From Actinomycetota bacterium (GTDB lineage: Bacteria; Actinomycetota; Actinomycetes; S36-B12; UBA5976): a DNA stretch of 5,097 bases. Below are positions 1 to 5,097 of the stretch, one piece after another. Below the pieces are notes generated by a model, which worked only from the letters and a program-made list of their open reading frames with translations, was not told where the DNA came from and did no database searches. Position numbers and translations under genes: made by a program. Position 1 is the first letter of the stretch; each line of letters begins with the position of its first letter. Where the stretch lies: positions 1-5,097 of the forward strand of contig CANLIF010000092.1 in the NCBI GenBank assembly GCA_947491175.1, given 5' to 3'.

Positions 1-2
1 CT

Positions 3-929
<927 letters not shown>

Positions 930-2258
930 TTACTCCGGTCCAACAACTGCAGTAAGGCGATCTTGTGACCAGAGTTGATGAGACAGCGCGTGAACTTCTT
1001 CTAAAGTCACTGCTGAAACTCGGTCAAGCACTTCGGAAACTGACGGCACATAACCATTGTTCATCTCGGATCTGGCAATTCTGCTCATTCGTGAAGAAGT
1101 GTCTTCCAGACCCAAAACCATCCCACCACTCACCTGGCCCTTGGCTTTGCTCAACTCGGCAGCGGTAATGCCGTTTTTTGCCACATCATCAAGCACATTG
1201 GTGATAACTTCGCGCACTTGATCTAAATTCTTTGGACTACAACCTGCGTAAACCCCAGCCATTCCAGCATCAAGAAATTGTTGCCCAAATGAGTAGACCG
1301 TATACACAAGTCCACGCTTTTCTCGGACTTCCTGGAATAGCCGACTCGACATTCCGCCACCTAGCGCAGCATTGAAGACTGACTGGATGTAGCGACGCTC
1401 GTCTGCTCGGTCTAGGCCAGGTACGCCGATAACAAGATTTGCTTGCTCGGTTGTTTTGTCTTGCTTAACATAGCCACCAGTTTGCAGAACTTTAGTTTTA
1501 TGTTTCATCGACACATATGGGTTTTGATCTCCATCAAGGGCAAAGCCACCTTGATTGAATGCCTTACGTACCAACTTGACAACAGTTGCATGATCGATGT
1601 TTCCCGCAACGGCAACAATCAACCGATCTGGCGTGTAGTACTTCTTATAGAAACCATTTATTGACCGGCGCGATAGCGACGATATGTTTTCGACAGTTCC
1701 GAGAATTGAACGTCCTAGTGGTGCATCGCCAAACATAGCTTTGGAGAATTGTTCATGAACTAGGTCTGCCGGGTCATCATCGCGCATTGCAATCTCTTCC
1801 AGAACTACTTGGCGTTCTTGATCAACATCAACCGATGTGATTGTGGCGGAAGTAATCATGTCGACTAGAACATCAATTGCTTGCGGGACGCTGGTGTCTA
1901 GAACTCTGGTGTAAAAGCAGGTTACTTCCTTGGAAGTAAATGCATTCATCTCGCCACCAACAGCATCAATGGTCGAAGAAATGTCGAGTGCGCTTCGGTT
2001 CTTAGTCCCTTTGAATAAAAGGTGCTCTAAGTAATGTGCCGAGCCAGTTTGTGAGGCAACTTCATCGCGCGAGCCAATGTTTACCCAAATGCCAATTGCT
2101 GCGGAACGAACTGATGGCATTTGTTCGGTGATAATTCGAAGTCCGCCAGGAAGTACAGTGCGCTTGACTAACCCACCTTGCTCGGCGGTGAGTAACGTGC
2201 GAGTGGTCCCTGGGCGTTGTTCATACCCAAGGACCACTGCGGAGTTTCGTGATGTCAC
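930..2258 (-). CDS. M16 family zinc metallopeptidase (processing-peptidase-like, PepR type)
   Basis: This is a zinc-dependent endopeptidase of the pitrilysin/M16B group, the bacterial relatives of mitochondrial processing peptidase. It is probably cytosolic, since no signal peptide or membrane segment is visible. The N-terminal catalytic M16 domain (~33-180) carries the inverted zinc motif HYLEH: His75 and His79 bind zinc, Glu78 is the general base, and Glu155 in VVLEEIAMRDDDP is the third ligand at the expected distance of 76 residues. The second M16 domain (~205-430) has GGGMSSRLFQEVREKRGLVYTVYS (300-323), including the conserved Arg/Tyr region. At 442 residues the length is typical. The GTG start follows the pnp stop by 3 bp. 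An N-terminus opening MTSR resembles streptomycete orthologues as I remember them, which supports the GTG. The only Shine-Dalgarno-like match is distant (13 nt), so initiation probably depends on coupling. The physiological substrate of this actinobacterial orthologue is not known to me. The C-terminus ends right after VVGPE, shorter than in several relatives. Confidence 0.93.
   Translation of the reverse strand: MTSRNSAVVLGYEQRPGTTRTLLTAEQGGLVKRTVLPGGLRIITEQMPSVRSAAIGIWVNIGSRDEVASQTGSAHYLEHLLFKGTKNRSALDISSTIDAVGGEMNAFTSKEVTCFYTRVLDTSVPQAIDVLVDMITSATITSVDVDQERQVVLEEIAMRDDDPADLVHEQFSKAMFGDAPLGRSILGTVENISSLSRRSINGFYKKYYTPDRLIVAVAGNIDHATVVKLVRKAFNQGGFALDGDQNPYVSMKHKTKVLQTGGYVKQDKTTEQANLVIGVPGLDRADERRYIQSVFNAALGGGMSSRLFQEVREKRGLVYTVYSFGQQFLDAGMAGVYAGCSPKNLDQVREVITNVLDDVAKNGITAAELSKAKGQVSGGMVLGLEDTSSRMSRIARSEMNNGYVPSVSEVLDRVSAVTLEEVHALSHQLWSQDRLTAVVGPE
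933..936 (-). promoter_or_regulatory. Ribosome binding site of dapB inside the end of the peptidase gene
   Basis: GGAG is read on the minus strand, 6 nt before the dapB ATG. It is formed by the last Pro-Glu codons of the preceding peptidase gene (CCG GAG TAA). Ribosomes ending the upstream gene would stop on top of this site, which favours translational coupling. Confidence 0.75.
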
Positions 2259-2261
2259 GTT

Positions 2262-4478
2262 TTAGTCTTCGTCTCCAGCGTCATCTGCGCTTTCATCCGA
2301 ACCTTCAACTACTGGAACTAGCGATAGCTTTCCACGTGGATCGATTTCTGCGATCTCGACGTGAACCTTGTCACCAACCTTGAGAACATCTTCAACATTC
2401 TCGACGCGCTTGCCGCCGGAAAGTTTGCGTAACTGACTGATGTGCAGTAACCCATCCTTACCCGGTGAAAGTGACACGAAAGCACCAAAGTTAGTTGTCT
2501 TAACAACTGTTCCCATGTAGCGCTCGCCTATTTCAGGCATTGTCGGGTTAGCAATAGCGTTGACCTGAGCGCGAGCAGCATCTGCTGCTTCGCCATTAGT
2601 CGCGCCAATGTAAACCGTGCCGTCATCACCAATTGAGATGTCTGCGCCAGTTTCTTCTTGAATCTGGTTAATGATCTTGCCCTTTGGACCGATAACTTCG
2701 CCAATTTTGTCGATTGGGATCATTACGGTGATGATTCGCGGTGCGTACTGCGACATTTCATCTGGGGTATCGATTGCTTCCAGCATTACATCTAGGATCG
2801 CAAGACGAGCTTCACGGGCCTGAGTTAAAGCGCTAGCTAAAACTGAGGCTGGAATACCATCTAACTTGGTATCTAGTTGCAGCGCAGTAACAAATTCCTT
2901 AGTACCTGCCACCTTGAAGTCCATGTCACCGAATGCATCTTCAGCACCAAGAATGTCGGTTAGTGCAACATACTCAATTTTGCCATCGATTTCTTCGGAG
3001 ATAAGTCCCATTGCGATTCCAGCAACTGGTGCCTGAAGTGGCACACCAGCATTTAGAAGTGACAACGTTGAAGCACAAACTGAACCCATTGAAGTGGAAC
3101 CATTTGAACCAAGTGCCTCAGAGACCTGACGGATTGCATACGGGAAGTCCTGCTTGGAAGGTAGAACTGGAACAAGTGCGCGTTCTGCAAGTGCACCGTG
3201 ACCAATTTCGCGACGCTTAGGGCTACCCACGCGACCAGTTTCACCAGTTGAATATGGCGGGAAATTGTAATTGTGCATGTAGTGCTTGCGAGTTACTGGA
3301 GACAAGGTATCCAGTTGCTGTTCCATCTTCATCATGTTCAAGGTTGTAACACCAAGAATCTGAGTCTCGCCACGTTCGAACAAAGCCGAACCGTGAACTC
3401 TTGGAATTACATCTACTTCGGCACTCAAGGAACGGATGTCGCGAAGTCCACGGCCATCAATACGTACTTTGTCCTTGATTACGCGCTTGCGAACTAGTTT
3501 CTTAGTTAGTGAGCGAAGGGCTGCACTAACTTCCTTTTCGCGACCTTCAAAGTTACCGGCTACCTTTTCGATAGTCAGTTCCTTGACGCGGTCTAGTTCA
3601 GTTTCGCGCTCTTGCTTACCTGCAATTGTTAATGCCTTTGCTAGGTCATCTGAAACTGCTGCTTCAACTGCTGCAAAAACGTCAGCTTCATAATCTAGGA
3701 AGACTGGGAAGTCTGCAGTTTCTTTACCCGCAACCGCTGCCAACGCAGACTGAGCTCGGCAAAGCTCGGCAATGAATGGCTTTGCAGCTTCAAGGCCTTC
3801 AGATACAACTTCCTCAGAAGGTGCCTTAGCGCCACCCTTGATTAGTGCAATTGTGTTTTCAGTAGCTTCGGCTTCCACCATCATGATTGCAACATCGTTA
3901 CCGACAACGCGACCAGCTACAACCATGTCAAAGACAGCATCTTCGAGCTGGCTGTGAGTTGGGAAAGCAATCCACTGGCCATTGATTAGGGCAACGCGCA
4001 CTCCACCAATAGGACCTGAGAACGGCAAGCCGGCAAGTTGTGTGGACATCGATGCTGCATTGATTGCAATTACGTCATAAAGCACATCTGGGTTAAGCGC
4101 CATGACGGTAACAACAACCTGGACTTCATTGCGAAGTCCCTTGACGAATGACGGACGCAACGGACGGTCAATTAGTCGGCAAGTAAGGATGGCATCTTCA
4201 GTTGGACGTCCTTCGCGGCGGAAGAATGATCCTGGAATGCGTCCAGCTGCATACATCCGTTCTTCAACGTCCACGGTTAGTGGGAAGAAGTCGAATTGGT
4301 CTTTAGGTGACTTTCCAGCAGTAGTAGCAGATAGCAACATAGTGTCGTCATCCAAGTAAACAACTGCGGTGCCATTTGCCTGACGTGCTAGACGCCCGGT
4401 TTCGAACTTGATTGTGCGTTTTCCGAATGACCCATTGTCAATCACAGCAACGCTGATCTGTACTTCGTTACCCTCCAT
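2262..4478 (-). CDS. pnp: Polyribonucleotide nucleotidyltransferase (PNPase; GPSI in older actinobacterial naming)
   Basis: PNPase is a trimeric 3'-5' phosphorolytic exoribonuclease that can also add 3' tails; the actinobacterial enzyme was also described as guanosine pentaphosphate synthetase I. The 738 residues fit the actinobacterial length. Domains in order are: RNase PH 1 (~10-145) with [10 protein letters not shown] at 85-94; a helical linker domain (~240-330); RNase PH 2 (~335-570) with [10 protein letters not shown] at 419-428, [14 protein letters not shown] at 457-470 and [10 protein letters not shown] at 513-522, where Asp514, Asp520 and Lys522 match the catalytic D486/D492/K494 of E. 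coli PNPase by spacing; KH (~583-640) with GPKG at 597-600; S1 (~650-722) with FGAFVSL and GLLHISQL; and an acidic tail (725-738). No key residue is missing. The ATG at 4478 has GGGAGG (4485-4490) at 6 nt. It follows rpsO across a structured 245-bp spacer and precedes the peptidase gene by 3 bp. Confidence 0.99.
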   Translation of the reverse strand: MEGNEVQISVAVIDNGSFGKRTIKFETGRLARQANGTAVVYLDDDTMLLSATTAGKSPKDQFDFFPLTVDVEERMYAAGRIPGSFFRREGRPTEDAILTCRLIDRPLRPSFVKGLRNEVQVVVTVMALNPDVLYDVIAINAASMSTQLAGLPFSGPIGGVRVALINGQWIAFPTHSQLEDAVFDMVVAGRVVGNDVAIMMVEAEATENTIALIKGGAKAPSEEVVSEGLEAAKPFIAELCRAQSALAAVAGKETADFPVFLDYEADVFAAVEAAVSDDLAKALTIAGKQERETELDRVKELTIEKVAGNFEGREKEVSAALRSLTKKLVRKRVIKDKVRIDGRGLRDIRSLSAEVDVIPRVHGSALFERGETQILGVTTLNMMKMEQQLDTLSPVTRKHYMHNYNFPPYSTGETGRVGSPKRREIGHGALAERALVPVLPSKQDFPYAIRQVSEALGSNGSTSMGSVCASTLSLLNAGVPLQAPVAGIAMGLISEEIDGKIEYVALTDILGAEDAFGDMDFKVAGTKEFVTALQLDTKLDGIPASVLASALTQAREARLAILDVMLEAIDTPDEMSQYAPRIITVMIPIDKIGEVIGPKGKIINQIQEETGADISIGDDGTVYIGATNGEAADAARAQVNAIANPTMPEIGERYMGTVVKTTNFGAFVSLSPGKDGLLHISQLRKLSGGKRVENVEDVLKVGDKVHVEIAEIDPRGKLSLVPVVEGSDESADDAGDED
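2272..2276 (-). promoter_or_regulatory. Weak, distant ribosome binding site for the M16 peptidase gene
   Basis: GGAGA on the minus strand lies within the last codons of pnp, 13 nt before the GTG at 2258. That is longer than the usual 5-9 nt. No better match lies closer, so this start is expected to rely on re-initiation by ribosomes finishing pnp. Confidence 0.4.
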
Positions 4479-4485
4479 GGGTAAC
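4467..4485 (-). promoter_or_regulatory. Hairpin with the pnp start codon in its loop
   Basis: On the minus strand, GTTACCC (4485-4479) and GGGTAAC (4473-4467) are perfect inverted repeats around the 5-nt loop ATGGA (4478-4474), which holds the initiating ATG. The 7-bp stem has four G-C pairs and starts at the last base of the Shine-Dalgarno sequence. The inverted repeat is directly visible; a role in controlling pnp translation is inferred. The downstream arm lies in codons 2-4 of pnp. Confidence 0.55.
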
Positions 4486-4490
4486 CTCCC
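4485..4490 (-). promoter_or_regulatory. Strong ribosome binding site of pnp
   Basis: GGGAGG on the minus strand, within the stretch GAGGGAGG, is a near-perfect Shine-Dalgarno sequence 6 nt before the pnp ATG at 4478. Its last G (4485) is also the first base of the hairpin that encloses the start codon, so folding and ribosome access are linked here. Confidence 0.85.
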
Positions 4491-4510
4491 TCTTCATAAA
4501 GGGATAACAC

Positions 4511-4534
4511 TGCACTTCTAACTAGTGAAATGCA
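4511..4534 (-). repeat. 8-bp stem hairpin in the pnp leader
   Basis: In the minus-strand transcript, UGCAUUUC (4534-4527) pairs with GAAGUGCA (4518-4511) through 8 bp including one G-U, around the loop ACUAGUUA. It lies about 20 nt upstream of the pnp Shine-Dalgarno sequence. Moderate AT content makes it weaker than its neighbour at 4563-4589. Confidence 0.5.
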
Positions 4535-4547
4535 TTCAAATCACATG

Positions 4548-4589
4548 TCGATCTTCGATCGAGAAGCGCGGCTCATAGAGCCGAACTTC
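4548..4589 (-). repeat. Two abutting hairpins in the pnp leader
   Basis: Hairpin A (4563-4589) has inner arms CGGCTC (4583-4578) and GAGCCG (4574-4569) around a 3-nt loop. A 2x2 internal loop and outer arms GAAG/CTTC (4589-4586 and 4566-4563) extend it. Hairpin B (4548-4562) has perfect 6-bp arms TCGATC/GATCGA around GAA. B starts at the base right after A ends, so the two stems could stack end to end. No T run follows, which argues against a terminator and for an RNA processing or regulatory element. Confidence 0.55.
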
Positions 4590-4639
4590 ACTACCGAGGA
4601 CCGACCAAACTGCTCGAATGTGCGTGCTATCCGCGGTTT

Positions 4640-4652
4640 TCGCAAAATGCGA
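4640..4652 (-). repeat. Small 5-bp hairpin in the rpsO-pnp spacer
   Basis: TCGCA (4652-4648) and TGCGA (4644-4640) are perfect inverted repeats around the loop TTT on the minus strand. The stem is short, and its second arm can also pair with CGCA at 4624-4621, so alternative folds are possible. It is followed by AAAACC rather than by T residues, so it is not a terminator. Confidence 0.3.
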
Positions 4653-4674
4653 GTCTTGATTTTGTGCTTGCCAT

Positions 4675-4692
4675 GCCGACCTTAATGCCGGC
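4675..4692 (-). repeat. GC-rich hairpin downstream of rpsO
   Basis: In the minus-strand transcript, GCCGGC (4692-4687) pairs with GUCGGC (4680-4675) through 6 bp including one G-U, around the 6-nt loop AUUAAG. It begins about 30 nt after the rpsO stop. The bases that follow are AUGGCAAG, with no U tract, so it is more likely a 3'-end protecting or processing structure than an intrinsic terminator. Confidence 0.4.
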
Positions 4693-4723
4693 GCAGCTCA
4701 CTTCCTAAGAAGCGCACGAAAAA

Positions 4724-4993
4724 TTATCTGCGGATACCAAGTTTTTCGATAATCGCGCGGTATCGGTTGATGTCTGTCTTGGTTAAGTAATCAAGCAGAC
4801 GACGACGTTGACCAACAAGCAGCAGCAAACCGCGACGGCTGTGATGGTCGTGCTTATGAGTTTTTAAGTGTCCGGTTAGATCATTGATGCGCTGTGTCAT
4901 CAAAGCAATCTGGACTTCTGGGCTTCCGGTATCGCCAGGCTTTGTGCCGTGTTCTGCGATGATGGCCTGCTTTACTGCAGATTCCAATGGCAT
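4724..4993 (-). CDS. rpsO: 30S ribosomal protein uS15
   Basis: uS15 binds the central domain of 16S rRNA early in assembly of the small subunit and contributes to a bridge to the 50S subunit. The 89 residues equal the standard bacterial length. The family core is intact: [17 protein letters not shown] (residues 20-36), the [12 protein letters not shown] stretch (46-57), the basic segment [11 protein letters not shown] (60-70) and the terminal LGIRR. The ATG at 4993 is the start expected from the family. It has a purine-rich GAGAGG (5003-5008) 9 nt upstream. Its neighbour downstream is pnp, as in many bacteria. uS15 commonly represses its own synthesis through its mRNA leader, and the structured stretch upstream would suit that, though this is inference. 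Confidence 0.99.
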   Translation of the reverse strand: MPLESAVKQAIIAEHGTKPGDTGSPEVQIALMTQRINDLTGHLKTHKHDHHSRRGLLLLVGQRRRLLDYLTKTDINRYRAIIEKLGIRR

Positions 4994-5002
4994 AGATTTT
5001 TT

Positions 5003-5008
5003 CCTCTC
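5003..5008 (-). promoter_or_regulatory. Ribosome binding site of rpsO
   Basis: GAGAGG on the minus strand is followed by an A-rich stretch and the ATG at 4993, a spacing of 9 nt. The A-rich spacer is probably unpaired and accessible. The match to the anti-Shine-Dalgarno is good but not perfect. Confidence 0.7.
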
Positions 5009-5018
5009 GGGCGCGAAC

Positions 5019-5066
5019 AGATCCGAAGATCTTTAGATGTGACACGATATGTGGGGCGCCCGCCCC
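5019..5066 (-). promoter_or_regulatory. Structured rpsO leader, candidate uS15 autoregulatory element
   Basis: Two hairpins precede the rpsO ribosome binding site. The distal one has arms GGGGC (5066-5062) and GCCCC (5057-5053) around GGGC. The proximal one has arms AGATC (5032-5028) and GATCT (5023-5019) closed by the very stable C(UUCG)G tetraloop (UUCG at 5027-5024). About 10 nt separate it from the GAGAGG site. Distinct S15-responsive leaders are known in several bacterial phyla, including Actinobacteria as I recall, but I cannot match this one to a defined model. The hairpins are seen; the regulatory role is inferred. Confidence 0.45.
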
Positions 5067-5097
5067 TCATTCGTCTGTGTCCTAAGGCTAACAGCCC

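Larger units (their letters stand above)
4479..4723 (-). promoter_or_regulatory. rpsO-pnp intergenic region / structured pnp leader
   Basis: This 245-bp spacer holds no plausible gene. Read on the minus strand, it carries at least four separate inverted repeats (4675-4692, 4640-4652, the abutting pair 4563-4589 and 4548-4562, and 4511-4534) before the pnp ribosome binding site. None is followed by a run of T, so I see no convincing intrinsic terminator, and rpsO transcripts probably read into pnp. In E. coli and Streptomyces the same spacer carries structure cut by RNase III, and in E. coli PNPase then represses its own message. A similar role here is inferred from gene order and the hairpins. 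I could not identify a convincing pnp promoter by eye. Confidence 0.6.

Noticed and set aside
2318..2506. Second minus-strand frame inside the S1-domain part of pnp.
   Set aside because: It is out of frame with an intact conserved S1 domain and shows no recognisable motif; not evidence of a frameshift.
3011..4359. Several plus-strand open frames and an overlapping minus-strand frame within pnp.
   Set aside because: Their Ser/Thr/Arg-rich or otherwise low-complexity translations are typical of shadow frames of a conserved gene; the pnp frame explains the whole stretch.
4515..4545. TTGAAT with a downstream TAGTTA/TAGAAG as a possible pnp promoter.
   Set aside because: The spacing between the hexamers does not reach 16-18 bp in a convincing way, and the region is better described by the 4511-4534 hairpin.
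4724..4760. Possible intrinsic terminator at the rpsO stop: an ATTATC/GATAAT inverted repeat followed by TTTT.
   Set aside because: The stem is all weak pairs except one or two, the loop is about 19 nt, and the arms lie in conserved rpsO codons; too weak to call a terminator.
5085..5090. TAGCCT on the minus strand as a possible -10 element for rpsO.
   Set aside because: It fits the loose TANNNT pattern, but the -35 region lies outside the window and such hexamers are common; the same bases also form a short GGCT/AGCC inverted repeat.

Overview
The window is a compact piece of an actinobacterial chromosome. Four genes lie head to tail on the minus strand (read from right to left): rpsO, pnp, an M16 zinc-peptidase gene and dapB. 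The 3' end of a convergent plus-strand gene of AzlD type enters from the left edge. The order rpsO-pnp-M16 peptidase-dapB is a well-known actinobacterial arrangement, and the proteins look like streptomycete and mycobacterial orthologues. Base composition is balanced to slightly AT-rich by eye, well below that of most Actinobacteria. The spacers between pnp, the peptidase gene and dapB are only 3 bp each. This suggests a low-GC, streamlined actinobacterium; freshwater acI/Nanopelagicales would fit, but that placement is inference.

Layout from left to right: 3-191 (+) is the C-terminal part of an AzlD-type membrane protein. 180-926 (-) is dapB, whose 3' end overlaps the AzlD-type gene by 12 bp tail to tail. 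930-2258 (-) is an M16 zinc peptidase with a GTG start. 2262-4478 (-) is pnp. 4479-4723 is a 245-bp spacer with no gene but several inverted repeats. 4724-4993 (-) is rpsO. 4994-5097 is the rpsO leader, with a GC-rich hairpin and a C(UUCG)G tetraloop hairpin.

Functionally, rpsO (ribosomal protein uS15) and pnp (PNPase, 3'-5' RNA phosphorolysis) link translation to RNA turnover. The M16 peptidase and dapB (lysine/diaminopimelate synthesis) are probably co-transcribed downstream and translationally coupled, judging from the 3-bp gaps and from ribosome binding sites embedded in the preceding genes.

The coding content is ordinary housekeeping, and I see no mobile element, CRISPR array, defence system or new gene family. 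The most interesting signals are RNA structures: the start codon of pnp sits in the loop of a perfect 7-bp hairpin, the rpsO-pnp spacer carries abutting hairpins suited to RNase III processing or PNPase autoregulation, and the rpsO leader could be an S15 feedback element. These are read by eye and have not been folded computationally.
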